Positions 17,008-24,719 of a DNA stretch of 64,000 bases are shown in pieces; position 1 is the stretch's first letter, and the number at the start of each line of letters is the position of its first letter. The stretch comes from Tardiphaga sp052076105. Lineage in GTDB: Bacteria > Pseudomonadota > Alphaproteobacteria > Rhizobiales > Xanthobacteraceae. The notes under the pieces are model-generated. The model made no database searches. It saw only the letters and a program-made list of their open reading frames with translations, and was not told where the DNA came from. The position numbers and the translations under genes are program-made. The DNA lies in contig NZ_CP197245.1 in assembly GCF_052076105.1 (NCBI RefSeq), positions 2,604,001-2,668,000 of the forward strand, in the 5' to 3' direction.

Positions 17008-17202
17008 AAAATAAAACCCCTCGGTTCCCGCCAACCTAACAGTGGGCGAATCTCGCCGAACTAACGATGGCGAAGCCAAACGCTATCATCGGCTGTGACA
17101 GGATGACGAGAGGGAAAGATACTAATCCGCTATCATTTCGACGCTACGATGCAGCGCAAAGCGATCACGCGAACATAGCCAGCGCAAACATAACTAACTG
17201 GT

Positions 17203-17589
17203 TCAATCCAGCGGCGCCGGATCATACATGCATTGCAGGGTCGGCTTCGCAATCTGCGTGAAGGTCGCGCTGATCATCGACTGCTTCGATGCCGGGATCC
17301 AGTCCTTCTCGATCGTAGGCACGCCGCGTTCGCTGATGCCGCGCAGCAGCGCCTCGCGCAGATCGGTGTCTTCCACCGTTGCTACAGCATGGTCATGCAG
17401 GCAACCGCACACTGCTTCCGGATGCGCCCAGCGCCCGACCATATGTGATGAGCACAGGCGCACGAATTCGCCGCGCTGGTCCGGTAACTTTCGCCACGAC
17501 CAGATCTGCGCCTGCGCTGCACTTCCCGTGATGGAACCCGCAAGGGCGGCAGCGATAACGATGGCGGTCAGAAAACGCGGTCGAGTCAT
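17203..17589 (-). CDS. Secreted hypothetical protein
   Basis: A 128-residue protein with a signal peptide (about residues 1-27, ending SAAQAQ). The mature part has four cysteines, three of them close together (LCSSHMVG and VCGCLHDHAVA), plus one near the end (LQCMYDPAP). This could form disulfides or bind a metal or haem, although there is no CxxCH. The family is not recognised. It is followed on the same strand side by nothing close, and 48 bases upstream lies another small secreted protein. Confidence 0.65.
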   Translation of the reverse strand: MTRPRFLTAIVIAAALAGSITGSAAQAQIWSWRKLPDQRGEFVRLCSSHMVGRWAHPEAVCGCLHDHAVATVEDTDLREALLRGISERGVPTIEKDWIPASKQSMISATFTQIAKPTLQCMYDPAPLD

Positions 17590-17637
17590 TTCAAAACTTT
17601 TCTTGTCGTTTCTCGGATTGTCCAGTCGCGATCGAAA

Positions 17638-17799
17638 TCAGTGCGCGTAGGCAACGACCATTGGTGCCGGGGCGCTGATCGCAGGCGAGCCGGTATAAGC
17701 GAAGGTGCCGATACCCGGCAGGTTGCCATCGGTGAAACCGGCCATCGAAGGACCTGCCAGGACGAAGGCGAAAGCGAGCATGAAGCTGATGGTGCGCAT
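17638..17799 (-). CDS. Very small secreted protein
   Basis: A 53-residue protein starting MRTISFMLAFAFVLAGPSMA, a signal peptide with a cut near SMA-G. The mature peptide is only about 32 residues and rich in Gly, Pro and Ala (GFTDGNLPGIGTFAYTGSP). GGAGA sits at good spacing before the ATG. The function is unknown; it may be co-transcribed with the secreted protein downstream. Confidence 0.5.
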   Translation of the reverse strand: MRTISFMLAFAFVLAGPSMAGFTDGNLPGIGTFAYTGSPAISAPAPMVVAYAH

Positions 17800-18119
17800 C
17801 TGACGTCTCCAGTTGGGCAGCGCCGTCCGCCGCGTCGTTGGCAAAGAAATAGCCAATGGCGGTTTCGGCACGTCTGCGGCCCAAGACAAAAATGGTTTCA
17901 TCCCCCTGCTGAATTGTTTCGTGGCGCCCTTGCCGACGACACAATCCGGGCGGCTAATTTGCCAACGTCTTGGAAAGGATGCCTTCAAAGTTCGTCTGGC
18001 TGTCGCACGGTTTTAACAAAACTGAACCGAAAGGCGGCTAGAGCGACTGCAGGAGAGCGTATGCAACCTTTTCAGGCGACTGCGCGTTTCTGTTCACCTC
18101 GAAGAGAAGGAATGCAGTC
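17800..18119. other. Gene-poor stretch, 320 bases
   Basis: No convincing gene was seen here, and open frames on both strands lack start signals. It must hold the promoter of the small secreted protein to its left and, if real, of the short gene starting at 18120. Confidence 0.4.
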
Positions 18120-18365
18120 GTGGGAACCGGCAACAACGATGTTGGCAAGGATACCCCGATCGGCGCACCCGGACGGCCACTGATCTCAACGGCACGCCCG
18201 CGCACCGAATGCCAGGGTGCGATGTCGCAGCAAGGTTATGGCTCGCACGGCCACGAGTGCTATCCGCAGAAGCTGGTACAGCTCGTGGGCTATCGTGGCC
18301 CGCAGTCGCAGGAGTCCTGGGACCGCCTGCGCACGAAGCGCACGATCACACACCCGGCCGAATAG
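18120..18365 (+). CDS. Hypothetical protein, 81 residues (tentative)
   Basis: A GTG start with AAGGA upstream opens an 81-residue polar protein rich in Gly, Gln and charged residues, with two cysteines (TECQGAM and HECYPQK) and a basic end (WDRLRTKRTITHPAE). There is no signal peptide and no recognised family. The coding assignment is uncertain because it rests on the ribosome site and length alone. Confidence 0.4.
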   Translation: MGTGNNDVGKDTPIGAPGRPLISTARPRTECQGAMSQQGYGSHGHECYPQKLVQLVGYRGPQSQESWDRLRTKRTITHPAE

Positions 18366-18396
18366 AGGCCGGCCGGTCGTTCTGATCGATCATCGC

Positions 18397-18945
18397 CTAT
18401 TTGATGAAATCGCCGCATTTCTGCACGGCAGCGTCTGTTTGCCCCCAGGGCATGATCGGAACTGATGACGTCGAGTTCTTCGGCGAGCCCTCGATGATCC
18501 GGTCCGAATAGACCATGTAAACCAGCACGTTTCGCTTGGCGTCGCAGCCGCGGACGATCTGCATTTTCTTGAAGAAAAGGCTCCGGCGCTGACGGAACAT
18601 GTCCTCGCCCTGATCGCTCTTGTTCTTGAACGTGATGGGGCCGATCTGCCGGCACGCCAGCGAGATGTCCGAGACTTCCTCGGCCAAGCCCAGCCAGCCC
18701 TTGAAGCCGCCCTTTTCAGGCACCGTGAAGTGACAGGCCACGCCCTCGACCTCGGGATCATCGACGCCATAGGTCGCCAGCTTGTCATTCGGGCTGAGCC
18801 ATTTGAACACGGTCGAGCGCCGGAAGATCAGATCCGGCTCATCCGCAGCCTGCGCCGGGATGGACGCGAATACCGCGAATGCCGAAAGCGCCAGGACACC
18901 GCGGCGCAGCGCCTTGGCCAGTGCGCCAGATCCATCAAAAGTCAT
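18397..18945 (-). CDS. creA: CreA-family protein
   Basis: A 182-residue exported protein. After a signal peptide (core ALRRGVLALSAFAVFASIPA) the mature part has typical CreA sequence: VFKWLSPNDKLATYGVDDPE, VACHFTVPEKGGFKGWLGLA, DISLACRQIGPITFK and VYMVYSDRIIEGSPKNS. ATG at 18945 has GGAGA at good spacing; the earlier ATG at 18981 is less likely. CreA is widespread in proteobacteria, but its biochemical role is not established. It is a single gene here. Confidence 0.9.
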   Translation of the reverse strand: MTFDGSGALAKALRRGVLALSAFAVFASIPAQAADEPDLIFRRSTVFKWLSPNDKLATYGVDDPEVEGVACHFTVPEKGGFKGWLGLAEEVSDISLACRQIGPITFKNKSDQGEDMFRQRRSLFFKKMQIVRGCDAKRNVLVYMVYSDRIIEGSPKNSTSSVPIMPWGQTDAAVQKCGDFIK

Positions 18946-19120
18946 GCAACTCTCCGTGAGCGATCCGAAACATGTAGGCATTCCAACGGGATTCGGAAGC
19001 CGCGATGGGCCGCTGTTAATTCAATGTGAGGCTTTTTTGCTAGGCTGATCCCGACTCAGTGGTAGCCAGATCACTCATGCTGGTGAACCCATCTCGCACC
19101 TGCGAGACTAATGTTTTCAG

Positions 19121-20767
19121 ATGGATTCGAGGATATTGGACGTGGGTGCATTTCAATTGTCGCGTGAACCAGGGGACAAAAGCCGTTTTCTGAGCAGCAC
19201 GATGTTTTCCGGCAGCCTCCTGCGGATCGCGCTGGTCGCCATGGCCGGCATGACCGTGGCGGCGCCTGCCGATGCGGCGGTGTTCTGGACCGACGAAAAC
19301 CCGATGATCATGCGGGAGATCGAACCGCTGCCGCCGCAACCGCAGCAGCGCCAGAGGAAGCTGAAGCACCTCGGCGCCCAACTCGAAAAGCAGGTCAAGG
19401 AACACGCCAAGCCGGTCGGTCCGCTGGTGATCGCCATCTCGATCGAGCGACAATCACTGCGCGTATTCGACGCCAACGGCCTGTTCGCGGAAACGCCGGT
19501 CTCCACCGGCATGCGCGGCCATTCGACGCCCATGGGCGTGTTCAGCATCATCCAGAAGAACAAATGGCACCGCTCCAACATCTATAGCGGCGCGCCGATG
19601 CCCTATATGCAGCGTATCACCTGGTCGGGCATTGCTTTGCATGCCGGTGCGCTGCCAGGCTATCCGGCGTCCCACGGCTGCATCCGCATGCCGATGGCCT
19701 TTGCAACCAAGATCTGGGGCTGGACCCGCATGGGCGCCCGCGTGATCATCGCGCCCGGCGAACTCTCCCCTGCGGACATTTCGCATCCCCTGCTCGCCGC
19801 CCAGAAAGCCGCTCCGGGTCCGGTCGCCACAGCGGTGCCTCAAGATGTCCAGCCGTCGCCAAAGGCTGACAGGGCATCGGCAGATGCGAAGCCCGAAGAC
19901 CTCGGTCTGAGGCCATCCGCCGACCGCACCAAGACTCAGGACAAGACCCAGACCGCCGACGCCAGCAATGCGATGGCAAAACCGGCGCCTGCGACTGTGA
20001 TGTCGGACGCCGCACCCGCGAAGGTCGAAGGCACCGTCAAAGCCGCCGAACCCGAAATCATGACGCGCCGCGATCTCGACGCCGCTATTGCCAAAGTCGT
20101 CGAACTGCCGACACCCGAAGTCAAATCGGCTGAGACCATCGCGGAAGCGCCAGCCAAGCTACAGCCTGCCAAGGCGGGAGCTCCGAAGGCTGAAGTTGCA
20201 AAGGCTGACGCGGCGCCGGTCACCGCCCCTGCGCTCGACCCCAAAAAGGACGAAACGCGCCCCGCCGATTCAGCCAAGCCCGAGATGCCTGCGGCGCCCG
20301 CTGCCGATGCGACGCCGAAGCGCTCCGGCCAGATTGCCGTGCTGGTCAGCGGCAAGGACGGCAAGCTCTATGTGCGGCAGAATTTCGCGCCGCTGTTCGA
20401 GACGCCGATCGCGATCAAACCCAGCGACCGTCCGCTCGGCACCCACGTGTTCACCGCCCGCACCGACAAGGACGACGCCAAGGCGTTTCGCTGGACCGCG
20501 GTGTCGCTGCCCGCCGTCCCGCGTCGCGCCGATGAGGACGACAATGTCTCGCGTCGCCGCAAGTCCACCGGCGCGGTTGAAGTGAAAACCCGGCCGCTGC
20601 CGAACAGCGCGGCCGAAGCGCTAGACCGCCTGACGATCCCGGCGGATGCCTTGGCCCAGATCACCGACGCGCTCGCGAGCGGCGGCTCCATCGTGGTGTC
20701 CGATCAGGGCATCGCAGCCGGCGGCGAAACCGGCCAGGGCACCGAGTTCGTGGTGCCGCTGCGCTAG
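19121..20767 (+). CDS. L,D-transpeptidase (YkuD) with long Ala/Pro/Lys-rich region
   Basis: A 548-residue exported protein. A YkuD domain (about 100-220) has the catalytic HAGALPGYPASHGCIRMP segment with its His and Cys. Then comes a linker of about 200 residues rich in Ala, Pro, Lys and Glu. A C-terminal part (about 405-545) repeats the look of YkuD strands (IAVLVSGKDGKLYVRQNF, then RPLGTHVF) but has no SHGC motif. YkuD enzymes make 3-3 cross-links in peptidoglycan or attach proteins to it. The signal peptide (SLLRIALVAMAGMTVAAPA) begins just after an in-frame ATG at 19202, so the real start may be there rather than at 19121. Confidence 0.87.
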   Translation: MDSRILDVGAFQLSREPGDKSRFLSSTMFSGSLLRIALVAMAGMTVAAPADAAVFWTDENPMIMREIEPLPPQPQQRQRKLKHLGAQLEKQVKEHAKPVGPLVIAISIERQSLRVFDANGLFAETPVSTGMRGHSTPMGVFSIIQKNKWHRSNIYSGAPMPYMQRITWSGIALHAGALPGYPASHGCIRMPMAFATKIWGWTRMGARVIIAPGELSPADISHPLLAAQKAAPGPVATAVPQDVQPSPKADRASADAKPEDLGLRPSADRTKTQDKTQTADASNAMAKPAPATVMSDAAPAKVEGTVKAAEPEIMTRRDLDAAIAKVVELPTPEVKSAETIAEAPAKLQPAKAGAPKAEVAKADAAPVTAPALDPKKDETRPADSAKPEMPAAPAADATPKRSGQIAVLVSGKDGKLYVRQNFAPLFETPIAIKPSDRPLGTHVFTARTDKDDAKAFRWTAVSLPAVPRRADEDDNVSRRRKSTGAVEVKTRPLPNSAAEALDRLTIPADALAQITDALASGGSIVVSDQGIAAGGETGQGTEFVVPLR

Positions 20768-20802
20768 CCTCGCAGCTCCTGCCCTGTAACAGCTTGTTGA
20801 GT

Positions 20803-20823
20803 GCGTCATCCCCGAGATGACGC
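20803..20823. terminator. Hairpin after the L,D-transpeptidase gene
   Basis: GCGTCATC-(CCCGA)-GATGACGC is a perfect 8-base stem, 36 bases after the stop codon and 35 bases before the peroxidase ATG. There is no T run. It may slow transcription between the two genes or be a protein-binding site. Confidence 0.35.
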
Positions 20824-20857
20824 TACTCTGCGCGCGAAACATGCTGGGCTACGACGA

Positions 20858-21442
20858 ATGGCGCTGATCAATCGCAGGCAAATACTGACAACGGCATTGG
20901 GCGCGGCAAGTGTTGCGGCGCTCGCGCGTCACGCCTTGGCACAAGGCGCCGTGAGCCGCATGACCGCCTATGGCTTCTCATTTCCCGGTCTCAAGGGTGG
21001 CGACATCAAGCTGGCGGATTACGCCGGCCGTCCGATCATGGTGGTCAACACCGCCTCGCAATGCGGCTTCACCCCGCAATATGCGGGGCTTCAGACACTG
21101 TGGACCGAGTTCCGTGAGCGCGGCCTGATGATCATCGGCGTGCCATCCAACGATTTCGGCGGACAGGAGCCAGGCGGGACCAAGGAGATCGCCGACATTG
21201 CCGAGGGACATTTCGGCATCGGCTTCCCGATGGCCGCCAAGACCGTCGTAAAGGGACCGAACGCGCACCCGTTCTACAAATGGGCGGCAGAGGCTCGGCC
21301 GCGCGACCTGCCGCGCTGGAATTTTCACAAATATCTGGTCGGACGCGATGGCTACCTCACCGACGCCTTTGCCTCCGAATTCGAGCCGACCGACACGCGC
21401 ATCAAGACCGCCGTCGGACGGGCGTTGAGCACGGCCACATAG
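20858..21442 (+). CDS. Glutathione peroxidase family protein with Tat signal
   Basis: A 194-residue protein. The N-terminus MALINRRQILTTALGAASVA has a twin arginine before a hydrophobic stretch and an ALA-Q cut site, so it is probably exported folded by Tat. The peroxidase core follows: VVNTASQCGFTPQYAGL with the catalytic Cys (not selenocysteine), VPSNDFGGQEPG with Gln, and LPRWNFHKYLVGRDG with Trp. In bacteria such enzymes usually use thioredoxin rather than glutathione and remove organic peroxides. It is a single gene following the L,D-transpeptidase. Confidence 0.88.
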   Translation: MALINRRQILTTALGAASVAALARHALAQGAVSRMTAYGFSFPGLKGGDIKLADYAGRPIMVVNTASQCGFTPQYAGLQTLWTEFRERGLMIIGVPSNDFGGQEPGGTKEIADIAEGHFGIGFPMAAKTVVKGPNAHPFYKWAAEARPRDLPRWNFHKYLVGRDGYLTDAFASEFEPTDTRIKTAVGRALSTAT

Positions 21443-21527
21443 CGACGTCTGCAGTGTCGCTCCGGAGCAGGACAGCCGCATCGCGGCTGGCATGGGCCCG
21501 CGATCACGATGTGTTTTGCTTGTCGCT

Positions 21528-21582
21528 GTCATTCCGGGGCGCACGAAAGCGGCGAATCCGCGAAGTGCGCCCCCGGAATGAC
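21528..21582. repeat. Palindromic repeat (GTCATTCCGGGG type)
   Basis: GTCATTCCGGGGCGCAC at the left pairs with GTGCGCCCCCGGAATGAC at the right, with one extra C, around a 20-base loop. Elements with these ends are common between genes in Bradyrhizobium-like genomes (general knowledge, not checked). Confidence 0.7.
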
Positions 21583-21610
21583 GAGTGGGGCCGCTCTGAC
21601 CTCTCCGCGT

Positions 21611-21729
21611 CGTCCCCGCGCAGGCGGGGACCCATACACGTTGGAGAACTGGCGAGAGCGCCGTCAGTTGTAACTCTGCCGCTTCTATCACGCCGACCGT
21701 GGCTATGGGTCCCCGCCTGCGCGGGGACG
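21611..21729. repeat. Perfect 26-base inverted repeat element (CGTCCCCGCGCAGGCGGGG type)
   Basis: The 26 bases at 21611-21636 return exactly as their reverse complement at 21704-21729, around 67 bases of spacer. Each arm also contains its own small palindrome (CCCCGC-GCAG-GCGGGG). This is a REP-like dispersed element; its arms could fold into a large cruciform or RNA hairpin. Confidence 0.85.
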
Positions 21730-22537
21730 ACAGCGGAGAGATTTGGCTTAAACATTTTTTCCTATCTCCCGTTGACATCATCCCTATCCTGATTATATTC
21801 CCCTCCGTCCTGCCCTACCGAGAGGGGCGATCGCGATCGTCACGTTCGCGGGGTGGGATGCGGTGGACGCCGGAGATGCGGCGTTACGCGGTTTGGGGGT
21901 GACGTCTGTCTTCGGGCAGGACGGATCTGCGCCAGCACTGCCACTGGCAAGGAGACGGCTGGCCTTGAGATGGAAAGACCCTCTGGACAGTGTGACGGAC
22001 GACCAAATCGAAACGCGTTCGGCCTACTCGCTTGAGGCACCCTGTCCCACTCGCCTTGGGACTGTAATTTTGGTGATCGGATCGTTCGCCATGGCAACGC
22101 GCAAGCAACCGAAAAAACACCGCAGGCGGAACGCTGGGCAATTGCTCGTGCTTTCCGAAAGTCCTGATGCACTCACACTTGCGGAAGACCGCATTCGCAT
22201 CAGGCCCAAGGGTGCAACGGGCACCCGGCGTTCCGCACGCCCTCTCACAGGGGGCGGGAATGCGAAACACGACGGCGCCCCCGCGCCGCTAACAACAGGG
22301 GTGATGACGCATGTCTGAAGAACAGTGGCTGTTTGACAGTTCAATCCGCAAGACACCCGCAAACCGGCCATCCCCTTGTCTGGCCGCGCCCAACCGGTGC
22401 CGGGTTCGGCCGTCAGCGTGCCACTGGGGATAAGGTCCAGACCCATGGTGGAACAGCCTGAAATCGGGCTAAACTTCCGCTCGATTTCATATTCGGTCGG
22501 CCGGCATTGCGGCTGACCTGCGTTTCGGGAGGACACC

Positions 22538-23482
22538 ATGCGCAGTGCGGCAGGTTTGATCTTGGCGAGCGCTGTTTCATTGTGGGCAGCCGGCGCACAG
22601 GCGCAGGCGCCCAAAGCCGGTGCCCCGGCGCCCGCCCCCGCGGCAACGCCCGCACCGCCACCGGCCCCCGCGGCTGCACCTGCCCCGGCCAAATCGACCT
22701 GCGCCAATCCCGATGCGCTCGGCGTCAGCCGTGTGGTCGAGATCGACACGACGGGCGGTCCGGGCTTCGGCTTCGAACATTTCAAGCAGCTCGACTTCCT
22801 GCGCGACAAGGAAGTGGTGCTCACCTTCGACGACGGCCCGTGGCAGACCACAACGCCGACCGTGTTGAAGACGCTGGCCGACGAATGCGTCAAGGCAGTG
22901 TTCTTTCCGATCGGCAAGCACGCTACCTATTATCCGGAAGTGCTCAAGCAGGTCGCAGCGGCCGGCCATACTATCGGCGGACACACCTGGGCTCATATCG
23001 CGCTGACCAACAAGAAGCTGACCCAGCAGCAGCGTATCGATGAAATCGAGAAAGGCTTCAGCGCTGTGAAGTGGGCGCTCGGCTCAGCCCCCGCTCCGTT
23101 CTTCCGTGCTCCGGCGCTGCAGCACCCGCCGGAAATCGTCACCTATCTCGGTACGCGCAACATGGCGATCTTCTCCTGCGACATCGACTCATTCGACTTC
23201 AAGACGCGCAAGTCCGAACAGGTCATCACCAATGTGATGACCAAACTCGACAAGCTCGGCAAGGGCATCATCCTGATGCACGATTTCCAGAAGCACACCG
23301 CCGAAGCGCTGCCGACCCTGCTGCGCAAGCTCAAGGCTGGTGGCTACAAGGTCGTGCATATGCGCGCCAAGGCGCCGGTGCAGACCATCGCCTCCTACGA
23401 TGAGGCCATTGTGAAGGACGCCAAGCTGCCGACGGTCAGTAGCCGTCCTGTGAACAGCGTCGTCCAGACGATCTCGGAATAA
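22538..23482 (+). CDS. Polysaccharide deacetylase (NodB-homology domain)
   Basis: A 314-residue exported protein: a signal peptide (about residues 1-23), an Ala/Pro-rich linker (about 24-55), then a carbohydrate-esterase-4 fold. Motif 1 is VVLTFDDGPW with the catalytic Asp pair, motif 2 is IGGHTWAHIALTN with the metal-binding His residues, motif 3 is APAPFFRAPALQHPP, and the last is GIILMHDFQKHTAEALP. GGAGG precedes the ATG. Such enzymes remove acetyl groups from chitin-like polymers, peptidoglycan or exopolysaccharide. The linker suggests a tethered or wall-spanning periplasmic enzyme. Confidence 0.92.
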   Translation: MRSAAGLILASAVSLWAAGAQAQAPKAGAPAPAPAATPAPPPAPAAAPAPAKSTCANPDALGVSRVVEIDTTGGPGFGFEHFKQLDFLRDKEVVLTFDDGPWQTTTPTVLKTLADECVKAVFFPIGKHATYYPEVLKQVAAAGHTIGGHTWAHIALTNKKLTQQQRIDEIEKGFSAVKWALGSAPAPFFRAPALQHPPEIVTYLGTRNMAIFSCDIDSFDFKTRKSEQVITNVMTKLDKLGKGIILMHDFQKHTAEALPTLLRKLKAGGYKVVHMRAKAPVQTIASYDEAIVKDAKLPTVSSRPVNSVVQTISE

Positions 23483-23504
23483 AGAGGACTCGTCGACGCT
23501 CCTG

Positions 23505-24062
23505 ATGCCCGCATTTCGTTTCAACGGCTACGTCATCGTCTCGGCGGACGGCATGCTCGCCGACGCCCGTGGCGTGATGCCCGATACGCTCAAATTTCCC
23601 GGCGACCTCGCTTTTTTCACCGCCGGCCTCGACCGCGCCGATCTGATCGTTCACGGCAGGCATTCGTTCGAGGATCAGCCGAACTCACCGAAACGCAAGC
23701 GCATCGTCGTCAGCCGCAGCATCGCTGCCATAGGCGCCGATCCGGACAACAACAAAGCCACGCTGTGGAATCCGGCCGGAGCATCTTTCGAAGACGCTTG
23801 CACGCATGCGGGCGTTCATGCCGGCACCGTCGCCATCATCGGCGGGCCCGGCGTCTTCGAGATGTTCTTTGACCGCATGGACGTATTCTGGCTGTCGCAG
23901 GCGCCGCATGTCCACCTGCCCGGCGGCGAAGGATGTTTCCCCGGCGTCCCCGAACGATCGCCGCAGGACATTCTCTCCAGTCACGACTTGCAGGCGAGCG
24001 AGGTTCAGATCCTCGACGCCGCACATGAAGTCACGGTGACAGCCTGGCGGCGGGCATCCTGA
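23505..24062 (+). CDS. Dihydrofolate-reductase-like (RibD C-terminal type) protein
   Basis: A 185-residue protein with a DHFR/RibD-type reductase pattern: FNGYVIVSADGMLADARG at the start, LDRADLIVHGRHSFE, KRKRIVVSRSI and VAIIGGPGVFEMFFDRMDVF. It is a lone domain without the deaminase part of RibD, so it is a DHFR-like oxidoreductase of unknown substrate, not a proven folate or riboflavin enzyme. It lies 22 bases after the deacetylase and may be co-transcribed with it. The Shine-Dalgarno is poor. Confidence 0.78.
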   Translation: MPAFRFNGYVIVSADGMLADARGVMPDTLKFPGDLAFFTAGLDRADLIVHGRHSFEDQPNSPKRKRIVVSRSIAAIGADPDNNKATLWNPAGASFEDACTHAGVHAGTVAIIGGPGVFEMFFDRMDVFWLSQAPHVHLPGGEGCFPGVPERSPQDILSSHDLQASEVQILDAAHEVTVTAWRRAS

Positions 24063-24069
24063 ACGAGGA

Positions 24070-24525
24070 CTACACTTCGTTGTAGCCGCCCGGTAGCCGC
24101 GCGCTGCGGCCGATACCGGCGATCATGAAGAGGCCGCCGATCAGCGACAGGTTCTTCAGCGCGTGAATCATCTGGTTCTTGGCTTCAGGACCGGTCAGGT
24201 TCCAGAAGTCGTGGAAGTAGAAGGTTGCGGCCATCACGAACACCACCAGCACCAGGGCGAAGAAGCGCGCGCCCAGATTCAGCGCGACAAAGATACCGCC
24301 GACCAGTTCCAGTGTTGCGACGGCGATTGCGAGAATCTGCTTCAGTTCCATGCCAGCCAGCCCTTCGAGCTGCGTCGCATAGGGCGTCACGACTGCGGGG
24401 ATCGTCGGGATAACCTTGTTCGCGATCGCATCTGCTATTCCGCTGAGGTCGAGAAACTTGGATGCGCCAGACGCAATGAAAATCACGGCAAAGAGAATGC
24501 GCCCGAAAGTAATAAACGCTGGCAT
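24070..24525 (-). CDS. DoxX-family membrane protein
   Basis: A 151-residue protein with four hydrophobic segments in DoxX order: FGRILFAVIFIASGASKFLD at the N-terminus, a central ILAIAVATLELVGGIFVALN, then FFALVLVVFVMAATFYFHDF, and ALKNLSLIGGLFMIAGIG. GAGG precedes the ATG. DoxX-like proteins sit in the inner membrane and are loosely tied to thiosulfate or redox and stress metabolism; the precise role is unclear. It converges with the DHFR-like gene. Confidence 0.88.
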   Translation of the reverse strand: MPAFITFGRILFAVIFIASGASKFLDLSGIADAIANKVIPTIPAVVTPYATQLEGLAGMELKQILAIAVATLELVGGIFVALNLGARFFALVLVVFVMAATFYFHDFWNLTGPEAKNQMIHALKNLSLIGGLFMIAGIGRSARLPGGYNEV

Positions 24526-24719
24526 TGGTCGGCCTCGCTGGACTGCAATGAATACTTGTCGAAATACGTGACAAGTATGATCATTCCATCACATTTTTCA
24601 AACGAACAAATGGATGACGTCACTGGAGTCATCCACTTGTCGCGATGCCGTTCAGATCGGCGAACTATCCAAAAGCGCAATGGCCGGAAAGCGTCCAGCC
24701 AGCGCGAGGATTGGACACG

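Larger units (their letters stand above)
21443..22537. other. Gene-poor region of about 1.1 kb with several repeats
   Basis: This stretch carries two palindromic repeats (21528-21582 and 21611-21729). It then continues with about 500 bases of GC-rich sequence from about 21800 that resembles a recurrent intergenic element of Bradyrhizobiaceae as I remember it, and ends at the deacetylase promoter. A frame at 21863-22318 is open but has no Shine-Dalgarno, no domain and low-complexity residues, and is not called as a gene. Confidence 0.6.

Noticed and set aside
21863..22318. A 151-codon frame in the repeat-rich region
   Set aside because: There is no Shine-Dalgarno, no domain, and the residues are low complexity; the nearby sequence looks like a dispersed element rather than a gene.
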